Origin: Paguma larvata
Lineage: Eukaryota; Chordata; Mammalia; Carnivora; Viverridae
Direction: 5' to 3'
DNA length: 64,000 nt
Assembly: GCA_030068075.1 (NCBI GenBank)
Contig: CM057842.1
Coordinates: forward strand, 40,262,659 to 40,326,658
Position numbers and translations under genes: made by a program. This document shows, one piece after another, positions 1 through 10,889 of the stretch (the first letter of the stretch is position 1; every line of letters begins with the position of its first letter). The notes beneath the pieces are model-generated. The model saw nothing but the letters and a program-made list of their open reading frames with translations. It searched no databases and was not told the DNA's origin.

Positions 1-360
1 TGTGCTTTGAAAATACAGCTATTTTTTGGATAGTATTGTTTGTAAAGCGTACTAACATTGCTATTCTTCTCCAGAAAGGATGCTAAAATCATACACGACA
101 TGAAATTTTACATGCCAAGGAAATTTAGAAACAATTTGTTTGCTTGAAAGCCAATTTCATTGGTGTAGTGTTATATATCTAAATTCAAGGTTTATGTATG
201 ATGTTTTTTCAAGTGACTGTATGCAGCAGCAAGTTTTTGCCAAAATATTAGAAATTTTAAAAAATAATAAATTTGAGGACAAAAGTCTTAGTCTGATTTA
301 GGAAGCATCTTCTTGAGGAAGTGTATGAAACTTAAGCTTATGATTTGTCTGAATAATATT
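1..360. other. unique AT-rich sequence, nothing recognised
   Basis: I see no repeat, gene or RNA here. The sequence is AT-rich and ends at the left target duplication of the first SINE. Confidence 0.5.
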
Positions 361-370
361 ACATCTTCCT

Positions 371-602
371 GGGGCCCCTGGGTCACTCAGTTGGTTAAGC
401 CTCCAACCTTCGCTCAGGTCATGATCTCAAGACTCGTAAGTTGGAGTCCCAAGTGAGGCCCTGTGCTGACATCTCAGAGCGTGGAGACTGCTTCAGATTC
501 TGTGTCTATCTCTCTCTGTCCCTCCCACCCTCATGCATTCTCTCTCTCTCTCTCTATCTCTCTGTCTTTCAAATGCAAACATCAAAAAATTTTTAAAAAA
601 TC
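371..602 (+). mobile_element. carnivore tRNA-derived SINE (felid SINEC type)
   Basis: The element starts with a diverged 'ggggcccctgggtcactcag' head, has the 'aggtcatgatctc' core and a long CT-rich tract, and ends in a degenerate A/T tail. The ten-base target duplication 'acatcttcct' is present on both sides (361-370 and 603-612), so both ends are well fixed. The several changes in the tRNA-like head suggest moderate age. Confidence 0.95.
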
Positions 603-612
603 ACATCTTCCT

Positions 613-1238
613 CAATGATCTTATAGTACAGAAGATGATATGAAGATTGCTCTACCTTAATTAGTTATTATTATTGAGAAAGGAAAAACAATTATCTCTA
701 TATTATCAACACTTCTTAATGACAGAGCCAGTCACAAATATCTCATTGCTGCATGGTTCTAGGTTGCAAATAAGCAAATACTTAGAATTGCAGTTGTGCA
801 TTGTAGTAACTATAGGAACAATTTGGAGCAAATAATAATGAGAAAGGGCCCTTCAAATATAAGGTCAAATGTTTAAAATTTAAACGAAGTTAAATAACAA
901 AATGGTAATAGAAGTAACTGATTTAAAAATCGTATTTATTCTGGAAGTTTGTTTTATAATATTGGTATTCAATTTTGACCTTTCCTTTATCCAAATATTG
1001 AGTTTAACCTTTGCCCCTAAGTAATTTGGCCAAAACATGCATTTTTTTGGTACATTTCTAGTAAATGAAAGTTTTCCACGGTGTAATTACTATTTATTTT
1101 GTTTTAGTGCTATTGATAATTACCCAAACGTGTGTTTTTTTTTAACCCTTTTGCGAGGAACTAATTTTCAATAAGCTCTTTTAAAATCACCAGAACAATG
1201 AATCAATCTGTGTTTTCTCTAAAAATGTTAGTGTGGAA
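613..1238. other. unique AT-rich sequence, nothing recognised
   Basis: This stretch of about 630 bases between two SINEs shows no recognisable repeat and no credible coding frame. Confidence 0.5.
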
Positions 1239-1335
1239 GGACGCCTGGCCAGCTCAGGTGGTCGTGCATCCAGCTCTTGATCTTGGAGTCCTGAGTTCGG
1301 GCCCCACACTGGGCATGGAGCTTACCTTAAAAAAT
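1239..1335 (+). mobile_element. old carnivore SINE, tRNA-like head only
   Basis: The sequence runs from 'acgcctggccagctcag' to 'gggcatggagcttac'. It matches the tRNA-derived head of an older SINEC form, with 'tcttgatcttggagtcctgagttcgggcccc' split by changes. The CT-rich 3' part of younger cat copies is missing, as in older CAN SINE subfamilies that end soon after 'ggcatggagc'. No clear target duplication was found. Confidence 0.85.
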
Positions 1336-2849
1336 TATATACACGAGATACCAATTTAAAGCAAAACCATAAGGAAATTGTAAAAACTTCTTTGATATTT
1401 AAGTATGTCCCTGTATACCTCCCTCTGTATAATTCTTGACAACTATTTAGACTTTCCTGTGCTACGTACAGGGTTGGGTAAACTGCGTTTACACTCCCTT
1501 TTGCACAGTGAGCCCACACTCCATTCTTCCTCAGGATGACCTCCCAGAGCTCTGGATCCTCTGAGCTAACACTGAAGTCCTCGTGGGAAGACGGCCAATG
1601 TAAGTGTTATTTCTCTCTCTCTCTGTGTAGGTTGGCTCTTCACGCTGATCATCAGCTAACTTCTACTCCATGAGTTCTCTTCGGTTAAACACTAGAGGCA
1701 TAAGTAAATTTATTATCAGACTCTTCTTAGAACCATCACCTGCCCTTGTCAGGAAGGGAATGGCCTGTGTCTTTCAAATGAAAGACATAAGGCTAAAGTG
1801 TATCCTCCTCTTTTTGACTAGATACTTGATGTATTTCTTCTAGATGTTTTCTCTCTTATCTCCCATCCAAGTATGAAATTTAAAGAGATCCGTTGTTACA
1901 AATAAGCCCAACTCAAATGTAAAATATCATGTTATAAGGTAATTCAATAAGAAGTACCCTTGTGCTAAACTACCCTCCTTGGATGTAGATTGGTTTGGTG
2001 GTTTCTAACTACCCTCTTGCTACACCCCCGACTTGTCCTTGAATGCCCCACTGTTTCCTTTATCCAGTATAATTCAGAGTAGATTAAAAATAAGAGCTCT
2101 TAGAAGCTGATGAAATGAGTCCATTCTGTGAATATTTAGAAAAGGAGAAAAGTAATACTGTTGTATTAAAACCTTTTAACTTTCCTCAGCTTTATGGGTG
2201 TTTTCTGGAATCTGAGTACAATTTGCAACTTTCAGAGGTATTTTTTCTGTTATTTCATGGATGTACCTGGGAATTGCATATTTTCCCAATTTCTTAAATT
2301 CTGGAGGAAAATGAAACACATGTACTCTTACCCTTCTGTTAGCCTTCGTCTTCGTTGTGGGATCCTTTGGATGGGCTGTGTAGAGAGGAGGCTGTACCAC
2401 CACAGTGGTTGGTAGATTGCACTAATGGCACTATGCTGGTGAAGATAACAGTTTTTATGTTTGAACTGGGAACTATTTGGCACTTGTCCATGACAAGTTA
2501 TTCAGTTTGGACATCACAACATCCTCTAATATATGCCTGTGGAAATTAGCGTGTGATATGATTTATATCACAGTGCATCTTTAGATTTTTTGATTGTATA
2601 ATTTATAACTTAGACATGATTTTTAAATCAAATTTTAAATATTAGCAGAAACTCATTTTATTTATGAGCAATATTCCTCTTCTAATCAAATTGTTAGCTA
2701 AACCTTGTGAATGAACTACCTTTATTAATGTTGAAATAAATATGAAACATACTTCAATGTTCTGAATAAAGTGACCTCAAAACACCCAATTAAAAGTTAT
2801 GTTATAAAAATATTCTAGGTATAATTGCTGGGAAGAGGCATCATTAAAG
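1336..2849. other. unique sequence, nothing recognised
   Basis: About 1.5 kb without an identified element. Four short overlapping frames on both strands at 2115-2549 show no protein resemblance and run over each other, as chance frames do. A short 'tctctctctctctg' tract lies near 1613. Confidence 0.5.
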
Positions 2850-3415
2850 CACGTTTTATATATGATTCTAGAATTCCATTCCTAAGTGTATACCCAGGAA
2901 AATTAAATGTTGGTCACATATACATAAAAATGTATGTGACTGTTCATAGAAGCATTATTCATAGCAACTAAAAGTAAAAACGATTCAAATTTCCAACAGT
3001 TGATCAATGGATAAACAAAAGGTGATTATCCACGCAGTGGAATATTACTATGCCAAAAAGGAAATGAAATGCTGATTAAACATGAATAAACCTTGAAAAT
3101 TGTATGTTAAGTGAAAGAAGCTAGTTACAAACAATAAAATATTATACCATTCTATTCATATATAATTCCAAAATAGACAATTCTGTAAAGACAGAAAGTA
3201 GAAGATGTGGTTTTGTGGGGTTGGACGGTAGAAGTGGGAAGAAATGAGTACGGAGTTTCATTTAGGAGTAATGAAAATATTTAAAATTAGATTTTGTAGT
3301 TGCACAACTCTATGCATATGCTAAAAACCAATGAATTTTACACTTTAAGTGGGAAAATTAGATGGTATATGACTTATATCTGTAAAGCTGTTACTTTTTA
3401 AAAAGAAGGTTTTAA
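2850..3415 (+). mobile_element. L1 (L1M-type) 3' end fragment
   Basis: This is an old LINE-1 tail in sense orientation. Diagnostic blocks in order are 'gaattccattcctaagtgtata', a run resembling 'agcattattcatagcaacta', 'caacagttgatcaatggata', 'cagtggaatattact' (the C-terminal ORF2 region), then 3'UTR words such as 'ttgcacaactctatgcatatgctaaaaacca' and 'gaattttacactttaa'. It is 5' truncated, heavily mutated and non-coding. Confidence 0.85.
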
Positions 3416-4754
3416 GTAGAATTTAAAAATATTATCAACAGCCTCTAAGAAATAGAATTCAGGTAATTATGACTTGATCAATTTGCAGATATTTCTTTTC
3501 TCCCTAAAGACTTTTGGTGATCTTACCTTGTATGCTTAATCATGCTATTAGAAAGTGGTGTTGTTTTGGAAAAGCTTTTATTTTTGAAATGGTGCTTTAG
3601 TGCTATAGAATAAAGTATTACTGTACTTGAAAAAGTAGCAGTGTGTATCATGAATCTTTTTCATTATTTTGAAAAATACATTTTGATTTTGTATTCATGC
3701 TCCAATTCACAAGTTAGAAAAAAATGTAGCCTCATTTTTCTCTGGCCTGGATTAATGAGGTTCAAAAATATGTAAATGATGTGTTGATTTCCAGACTCAG
3801 TTATACCAGTTCCATCTAAAGAAAGGCATATTAAAATATTCAATCCAGCGTGATTCTGTTTTCTGTCAGCATGTTTAGGTATTGGGGTTTATGTGACAAA
3901 GAAAAAGAGTATAGTTGATGGATACAAAATGTAATTATTTATTCAGATATTTGCTGAACATCTATCAAATTTATATCACAATAGGGTTACATAGAAAAAT
4001 AAGTGAGAACTCTCTTTAAGCACTGTTGGAATGAGAGAGGAGATAAAAGGACACACACACATATACACAGTAACTCATGTGAAGTGGACACACAGAGAGA
4101 GTACCACACAGCCTTACAGGCAAATGTATGCCCACTAACATCTACATGCAAATACATAAGTATATCCACATCAAATATATACACGCACTGGTGCACATAC
4201 ACATGAAACACAAACAAGAAAGGAGAGAACGTTTGATATTATTTCTCTAGGGGATTAGGGAAAGCTGAGGAAGTACCTCTGTGTCACACTGTCACAGCCT
4301 GGAAGATGTAGTTGGAGACTAGGAAGCATGGAGATTAATTTTTGGGAAAAAAAAACATTGTTGAGAAATCACAAATGTTCACATAAAACTAAATCCAACA
4401 GCAACTGTGTATGTTGGGAGTAGGAAGGGATTCTGAACTCTTAGTGAAAGCACTGATTTTAGTAGGTTTGAGAGTGGATGTGATATTCTTAGGGAAGTTA
4501 CTGTGATAAGATTGGATAAATTGAGTAAGAGTGATTATCCAGAGCTTAAAATTGGCAAGACAGTGATAATGTTAAATTTGAGTACCAAATTCTTCTCAGA
4601 CAGCCCTGATCACATGAAGGCCACACTGAATAGAGGAGGCTAAAAAAGTAACGAGAAAACGATAGGAGTGAAATGTGGTGTTTGTGCCAAGAGATTGGGG
4701 GATTCATCTTCAGAATGCCGTATGTCAGTGATACTAGTTTGTGATCCTTCATGG
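3416..4754. other. unique sequence with a CA-rich patch
   Basis: No gene is recognisable. Around 3940-4000 'atatttgctgaacatctatc' weakly resembles an inverted L2 end. From 4050 to about 4205 there is an imperfect CA/TA-rich low-complexity patch that creates matching open frames on both strands; these are composition artefacts. Confidence 0.4.
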
Positions 4755-4930
4755 ATCAGGACACTGTGCTAGATAGCACCTCATCTTCTCCAGCTGCTGA
4801 GGTGTGTATGGTAAAGATTCTTAATTAATTTTTGGTGAATGAGAAAGTTCAAGTCCGCACAGACTGGGCACATACTCAGAGCTAACAAGTGGCAGAGCAA
4901 GGAGCCAAACTCAGGTTGATGTGATCTCAA
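4755..4930 (-). repeat. MIR fragment
   Basis: The text 'acactgtgctagatagcacc ... ctaacaagtggcagagcaaggagccaaactcagg' follows the reverse complement of MIR, including the 'agctagtaagtggcagagcc' word. It is old and diverged. Confidence 0.6.
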
Positions 4931-5538
4931 AATGTGTCCTATTTAGGAATCCCCACAGTTTCTCCTTTGCTACAAATGTCCCAATAAACATAAAAGTCAC
5001 TTTATCTGATTTCATAGTGTCAAAAACAAGATAACAGGCCCAAAATAGAATCTGCTAAGGCTCATGACCCCAAACCAGGACTTAACCTAATTACCGTTTT
5101 GGCCAAACGTGTCTATCAGGAGTCACCGGGTCAGCACTAGTGAAGAAATCTGCCTGACAGACTCCTGCTGTCCCCTAAGGGAAAGTGACCTTTTCACGAC
5201 TAATCCGCCTTTTGCTGGTGTAACTTCCTTTTCAGGCTCCCTCTGCCTATTAAAGTTTTCCCTTTTGTATAGCAACTCAGAGCTCCTCTTTCTGTTGTGC
5301 TGGATAGGAGGCTGCTTGATTCATGAGTATTTAAAGAAAGCCACTAGATCTTTAAAATTTACTCAGTTAATTTTTTTTAACAATAGTGGATTAAATTAAT
5401 CTTGACATCTGTTTGATTCTAATTCCTCTGGTGCCTCTTGAGACTCTTATCATAGGACCTTTCTATACTTATTATTTCCTTATATTCCTATTACTGTTTA
5501 TTTTCACATTTTCTTCCTTAAGAATGTTTACCTTTCTT
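4931..5538. other. unique sequence, nothing recognised
   Basis: About 600 bases. A 96-codon frame at 5109-5399 shows no familiar protein and has no splice context that I can defend. Confidence 0.45.
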
Positions 5539-5750
5539 GGGGCACCCGAGAGGCTTAGTTGGTTAAGCTTCAGCCTCTTCAGTCAGTTTAGGTCATGATC
5601 TCACTCTTTGTGGGGCCGAGCCCTCTGTGGGGTTTGTGCTGACAGTGCGGAGCCTGCTTTGGATTCTCTCTCTCCTTTTCCCTCTGCTCCTCCCCATTCG
5701 TTGTCTTTGTCTCTCTCAAAATAAATAAATAAACATTAAAAAAAATTAGC
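5539..5750 (+). mobile_element. felid SINEC
   Basis: It starts 'ggggcacccgagaggcttag', passes through 'aggtcatgatctcac' and a CT-rich region, and ends in 'aaaataaataaataaacatt' and an A tail. The B-box-like segment is altered to 'tgtggggccgagccc'. Target duplication is not obvious. Confidence 0.93.
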
Positions 5751-6090
5751 ACAGTCGAATAGTAAAAACAAGTAAGTGGCAAAACTCCAGAGACCTAGAA
5801 AGATCTTTTACTTATCATGACGTCTTAATATTGACTCAGCTTTCATATCTATCAAATGTGATTAATAATCTTGTGTAATTACTAATTTATAACATATAAG
5901 CAAGCATGGTAAAGTAGGGCATTTATGAAGATCTAAATTTATAAGTAGTTAAGACTTCAGGGGGGTTGTACTATGTGTGAAGTTGAATTATCAATACTGA
6001 ATGTAACCGCCTTTCCTCAACCTGGGATTGTGTTCTGAGGAAGCCAAAGAATGGAACCCAAGAGCAAGGCTACGAGCAGTGCTAGGACCA
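5751..6090. other. unique sequence
   Basis: About 340 bases between two SINEs with no recognised content. Confidence 0.45.
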
Positions 6091-6337
6091 CGTTTATTTT
6101 TTAATTTTTTAAAAAGTTTTTATTTATTTATTTTTGAGAGTGAGAGATCAAACATGAGCAGGGGAAGGACAGAGAGAGGAGAGAGAGAGAGGGAGATGCA
6201 GAATCCAAAGCAGGCTCCAGGCTCCAGGCTCTGAGCTGCCAGCACAGAGCTCGATGTAGGGCTCGAACCCACCAAGTATGAGATCATGACCCGAGCCAAA
6301 CTCGGACACTCAACGGTCTGAGCCACCCAGGTGACCT
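6091..6337 (-). mobile_element. felid SINEC, reverse orientation
   Basis: Read on the plus strand it begins with a T-rich tail and 'tttatttatttatttttgag', then a purine-rich GA tract, 'gagatcatgacccgagcc' and 'gagccacccaggtgacc'. A nine-base motif 'caggctcca' is tandemly repeated near 6210. It is the first of three minus copies within 1.04 kb. Confidence 0.95.
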
Positions 6338-6432
6338 GGGTGGGTGGACTGCTTTTATAGGACAGAAGACTGTAGCCTCTGGGTTGTTTTTCTTGACAGT
6401 GCCTCCCATCTTATCTCTGCCTACCAGGATGT

Positions 6433-6465
6433 GGTCTGGTGGTGATGGTGGTGATGGTGGTGGTG
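6433..6465. repeat. (GGT/GAT)n short tandem repeat
   Basis: An imperfect trinucleotide run of ggt and gat units, about 33 bases long. Confidence 0.85.
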
Positions 6466-6665
6466 CAGCAAAGGTCTGTTTTTCATTTCTGAATCTGAGG
6501 GCCTGTTAACCCTATTCTGTCTGACAAGCCCCCTGTCTCCTCTCTCATTAAGACTATCATCTAAGTTCATTTTTCTTAATCTAAAAAAGAGTTACATGTA
6601 TACTTGTTGATGCTGTGGTACAAAAAAAAATGGAAACACTGTAGACTTGACATTCCATTATTGTT

Positions 6666-6869
6666 GGTTTTTTTTAATATTTATTCATTTCTGAGACATA
6701 GAGACAGAGCCTGAGCAGGTGAAGGGCAGAGAGAGAGGGAGACACAGAATCCGAAGCAGGCTCCAGGCTGTCAGCACAGAGCCCGATGCGGGGATCGAAC
6801 TCACAGACCATGAGATCATGACCTGAGCCGAAGTCGGCCACTCAACCGACTGAGCCACCCAGGTGCCCC
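6666..6869 (-). mobile_element. felid SINEC, reverse orientation
   Basis: A well-preserved copy that ends 'cgactgagccacccaggtg'. The target duplication 'attattgtt' occurs at 6657-6665 and 6873-6881. A chance frame on the minus strand runs through it. Confidence 0.95.
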
Positions 6870-6895
6870 TCAATTATTGTTTTTTAAGGCATCCT

Positions 6896-7130
6896 GTTTT
6901 TTTAATTTTTTTGTTTTAAATTTTTTTAATGTTTTATTTGTTTTGAGAGCAAGAGAGACAGAGCACAAATGGGGGAGGGGCAGAGAGAGAGGGAGACACA
7001 GAATCGGAAGCAGGCTCCAGGCTCCAAGCTGTCAGCACAGAGCCCGACGTGGGGCCCAAACTCACAGATCGCAAGATCGTGACCTGAGCCGAAGTTGGAC
7101 GCTTAACCAACTGAGCCTCCTAGGCACCCC
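6896..7130 (-). mobile_element. felid SINEC, reverse orientation
   Basis: It lies only about 15 bases after the previous copy. Flanking 'aaggcatcct' (6886-6895) and 'aagacatcct' (7131-7140) form a nine-of-ten target duplication. The element has a long T-rich tail side and 'gcaagatcgtgacctgagcc'. Confidence 0.95.
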
Positions 7131-7140
7131 AAGACATCCT

Positions 7141-7614
7141 TAAAATGTGACTCTAAGATATCTATGTCAACACAGTGTATTCACTAAATTATGACTGCAG
7201 ACCAACAATGTCGCTCACTGTGTACAGGCAGGTATGTGACTGAATCCTGGCCAATAGAAGGTTACTGGCAGTGCTGAGAACCTGCCATGTCCCATTCTTG
7301 TTCTTTCGTCTTCCGAAAGGGACCTCTGATGCCAACTATTAAACATGTCAGAGTCTCAGGAAGAAGCCTGAGTCCCTAAAACTATGCTCTCCATCAGTCA
7401 AAGGATCCATCATGGACTTGATATGAGTAAGGAATAAACTTCTGTGTGTTAAGGTACTTAGCTTCTGGGATAACATTCCCTTAACTAATACAATCTCTAT
7501 TATAAAACAAGTTATATATAGAAGTTGATAGGATTTTTTGCACTCCTTTAGGTCAGAGACAAGTATGAAAATAGTCCCCAAATAGGATAAATGTGTGACC
7601 AGGTTTTCTTTTAT
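7141..7614. other. unique sequence
   Basis: About 470 bases with nothing recognised. A 77-codon minus-strand frame (7348-7581) looks like chance. Confidence 0.45.
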
Positions 7615-7850
7615 TTATTTAAAATATGTATTAAGCTCATACTGTATGCCAGGCATTTTGCTCAGTGCTAGGGATAAACTAGAGAATTCTACAGGTAAAA
7701 TACCCTTATTCATGGAGCTTGCAGTCTATTGTGGGAGGGAGGCAGTTAAGAAATAAGGGAATAAGTGACATAATCATTGATCATTGATTATTATAATACT
7801 TTGAAGCAAACTAAAGGGGTGATATGATAGGAAATGACTGATCAAGGAAG
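7615..7850 (-). repeat. L2 LINE 3' end fragment
   Basis: The text 'ctgtatgccaggcattttgc', 'agtgctagggataaac', 'atggagcttgcagtctattg' and 'gtgggagggaggcagttaag' follows the reverse complement of the L2 3' end. It is old and non-coding. Confidence 0.8.
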
Positions 7851-7861
7851 GCTGCTGCGCC

Positions 7862-8000
7862 TTCTTTTTTTTTTTTAATCATAACTCACGAACGATGTTA
7901 TATTTGTTTCGGGCGTATACCATAATGGTTTGAGAATTCTGTACTTTATGCAGTGCTCATCATGGTAAGTGTCCTTACCATCTGTCTCTTTATGAAGTTA
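7862..8000 (-). mobile_element. short L1 3' tail, 5' truncated
   Basis: A T run is followed by reverse-complement carnivore L1 3'UTR: 'gatgttatatttgtttcggg', 'gagaattctgtactttatgc' and 'agtgctcatcatggtaagtg'. It is a few hundred bases at most, consistent with a heavily 5'-truncated insertion. Confidence 0.75.
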
Positions 8001-9083
8001 TTACAGTATTAGAGAAGGTGATAGTAAGACTGAATATAGAAAGAAGCCAACAATAGAAGCAGAATAGGAGAGTGTTCAGAAACAGGAAACCACAAAGTCA
8101 ACATCCTGTTGTACATAACAGCCCCAACCCAATGAAGTAATTTGCCCCTAAACTTCAAAACTTTATTTACTCGTCCTTTGATTATCAATAATTCGGCACT
8201 ATTTCCTTTTTTCAATAATATGTCAAATGGAAAAGTTTTAATCTGTATATAAACGTCCACAGGAATGGAAGGTGTTCGACACCTAAAATGACTTTTCTAA
8301 TTAGCATAGCTTACCATTTTTAAACTCCTTAAATTTTACATGCTCAATGTATTCAACTGGGCTGAGACTGACAGCAAGATAAATCTATTTAGTTATTCAT
8401 GATTAACTTGAATATCATCATAGTTAATATTCCTCAACGCAGATTTAACTCCAGTGAAGCTGAATTGAACAGAGCACTGGAAGGTACTTTTTGTGGAGAC
8501 CATGCAAGTGTACTCTTAAACTTACTGTCAGTGTGTTTGAGTAAGAAACAATTTCTAAACTTAGAAAAACTAGAGGAATAAGTTCACAACCTTTCCTAGA
8601 GGCACATGTGGGAAAGCATTTATCATTCCTCTATAAGGTTGGTTGGAAAAGGTCGTCTTAGAGAATTTGATGAGGAAGAAAGTACTAGATAGGCTTTACA
8701 TATATAAAATATATATATTACATATAGTTTATATATACGAAAGTTATATTAAGAAATCTCACTTAGAATCATACCGGATGAGTTTTTTTAAGATATAAAA
8801 AGAAACTTCCCATGTGCATATTTTTTCCAAGCTGCTACAAAAGAGAACTTTTAACTTATGGATATACGATTCTAGAATCTTGAAGTCGTTGGGGCATCTG
8901 AACCTAATTTACAAGTGAGGAGGTGAAGCTCTGGTTGTGAGTGTGTATGTGGGAGCAGGAGTGGGAGAGATGAATGTGGTCCAGGTTCTCTAGCGTATAC
9001 TCCTGGCTCTTCGCACCGCTCCTCTCATAGCTTCCCAAGGCTTGATTTATTTACCTATTCCTTCTGTCCCTGTCTGTTCTCCG
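8001..9083. other. unique AT-rich sequence
   Basis: No element was recognised over about 1.1 kb. An AT dinucleotide-rich patch lies at 8697-8740. The chance frames at 8009-8260 and 8399-8581 have no family resemblance. Confidence 0.45.
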
Positions 9084-9093
9084 TGAGTAATCT

Positions 9094-9290
9094 TTTTTTT
9101 TTTTTTTTAATTTTTTATTTGAGAGCGTTCAAGACTGAGCAGAGAGAGGGGCAGAGGGAGAGAGAGAGAATCTAAAGCAGTCTCCACACTCAATTTAGAG
9201 CTCCATGCAGGGCTCGATCCCATGACATTGGGATCGTGACCTGAGCCAAGGTCAAGAGAACTGACCGAGCAACTCAGGTGCCTCTCTCCT
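9094..9290 (-). mobile_element. felid SINEC, reverse orientation
   Basis: A perfect ten-base target duplication 'tgagtaatct' brackets it (9084-9093 and 9291-9300). The T tail is 16 bases long. The head side is diverged ('gagcaactcaggtgcc'). Confidence 0.96.
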
Positions 9291-9340
9291 TGAGTAATCT
9301 TAATGCTGATTTATTTCTGGCATATTTTTGTCTTTTTTTT

Positions 9341-9542
9341 AAGTTATTAATGTTATTTATTTTTGAGAGAAAGAGCACGAGCAGGGAAGGGCAGAAAAGA
9401 GAGGGAGACACAGGATGCGAAGTAGGCTCCAGGTTCCAAGCTGTCAGCACAGAGCCTGGTGCGGGGCTTGAACTCACTAACTGTGAGATCATGACCTGAG
9501 CTAAAATCAGAGGCTTAACCTACTGAGCCACACAGGTGCCCC
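9341..9542 (-). mobile_element. felid SINEC, reverse orientation
   Basis: It is flanked by an 18-base perfect duplication 'tatttttgtctttttttt' (9323-9340 and 9543-9560), which includes part of the T-rich target. It sits 50 bases from the previous copy. Confidence 0.96.
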
Positions 9543-9560
9543 TATTTTTGTCTTTTTTTT

Positions 9561-9741
9561 TTTTTTTTTTATTTTAGAGAGAAAGAACACAAGTTGGGGA
9601 GAGATGTAGAGGGAGAGAGAGAGAATCTGAAGCAGGTTCCATACTCAGTGCAGATAGGGCTCAATCCCATGACCCTGGTATCATGACCTGAGCTGAAATC
9701 AAGAGTTGGGCACTCAACAAACTGAGCCACCCAGGCATCCC
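9561..9741 (-). mobile_element. felid SINEC, reverse orientation
   Basis: It abuts the right target duplication of the preceding SINE, so a T-rich tract was used again as an integration site or the two T tails are fused. It ends 'gagccacccaggcatccc'. It is somewhat shortened and diverged. Confidence 0.93.
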
Positions 9742-10039
9742 TCTGACTTACATTTTGGAATGCAAAATGTGTCCAAGTATTTTGAAGATAAATTTTTATT
9801 TGAAAATTCATAACAAAACAAAGAAACAATGGATATAAAAAGACGAGTTTCTGGATATAATTAAAAGACTTAATATAGTTAATATAATATTACAGTCTAT
9901 TTGAAAAAATCAGCCCATATTTAGTAACATAAATTCATAACATTTATTTCTTCATATTTTAATATGTCATACAGAAGTAGTTGATTAAAAAAAAGTCTTT
10001 TTTATTTTTAAATCTCTTTAATTTTTCAAAATTTTTATG

Positions 10040-10227
10040 ATTTTTTAATTTATTTTTATTTAAAAACTTTTTTTTGAGAAAGAGGGAGAGAGGGTGTGTG
10101 CCAGCAGGGGAGAGGGGTATAAGGAGAGAGAAAGACAAAATCCCAAGCAGGCTTCCCACTCAGTACAGAGCCTAACATGGGGCTCAACCCCACCACTGCG
10201 AACTCACAACCCCATCACAGGCATCCC
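10040..10227 (-). mobile_element. diverged SINEC, reverse orientation
   Basis: The T-rich tail, GA tract, 'agtacagagcctaacatggg' and 'ggctcaaccc' are present, but the head is shortened to 'cacaggcatccc', lacking most of the usual 'gagccaccca' region. It appears older, with a head deletion. Confidence 0.85.
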
Positions 10228-10372
10228 TAGAAAAATCTTACCTCAGAAAATGTCACTTTTTGCAAGAGTAATTAATAGTTTAGTTCTGCAGGAGACTATG
10301 GACCGCTTTGGATTTTTTTCCAAATATTTTTTTTCATAGTATCAGACATTGTTTCATATCAGTTACAGATCT

Positions 10373-10576
10373 CTTTTTTAAAAGTTTATTTATTTATTTT
10401 GAGAGAGAGAGAGAATGCATGCGAGTTGGGTAGGGGCAGAGAGAGAGAATCTCAAGGAGACTCCTCACCGTCAGTGCAGAGCCCAGCATGGGGCTCAAAC
10501 TCACAAACCATGAGATCATGATCTGAGCCAAAATCAAGAGTCAGATGCTCAACCAACTGAGCCACTCAGGTGCCCC
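10373..10576 (-). mobile_element. felid SINEC, reverse orientation
   Basis: Flanks 'cagttacagatct' (10360-10372) and 'cagttacatatct' (10579-10591) give a 12-of-13 target duplication. Core words 'gagatcatgatctgagcc' and 'gagccactcaggtgcccc' are intact. Confidence 0.96.
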
Positions 10577-10624
10577 AGCAGTTACATATCTTTTTGCATC
10601 ATTTACACATCTTATATAAGTTAA

Positions 10625-10795
10625 TGTCCATGGTAAGTTGATAAGTAAGTATAATTATTAGTCATGTTTTAGAGATCAGGAAACCAAGACCGAGGGAGGA
10701 AAAACAAACCATCTACAATCACACAGTTGCTCAGTGCTAGAACTTCTGTCTGAACTCTAGCGCTGATTCTAGAGTCTAAAGTCTCAGGCGTCAGG
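10625..10795 (-). repeat. MIR fragment
   Basis: Words such as 'ttagagatcaggaaaccaag', 'caatcacacagttgctcag' and 'tctgtctgaactctag' match the reverse complement of MIR. Confidence 0.65.
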
Positions 10796-10889
10796 TAGCA
10801 CAACTTCGCAGCATGGGTTCTTTTTTGCCTCCAGGGTTAGTAACTAAATACTAATTCTTTTCAGTTTATCTGTTTTGTTAGTTTTTTTT

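Noticed and set aside
6091..10576. Regularly repeated blocks that could suggest a CRISPR-like or satellite array
   Set aside because: Each block is an independent SINE with its own target duplication; spacing is irregular and the DNA is mammalian.
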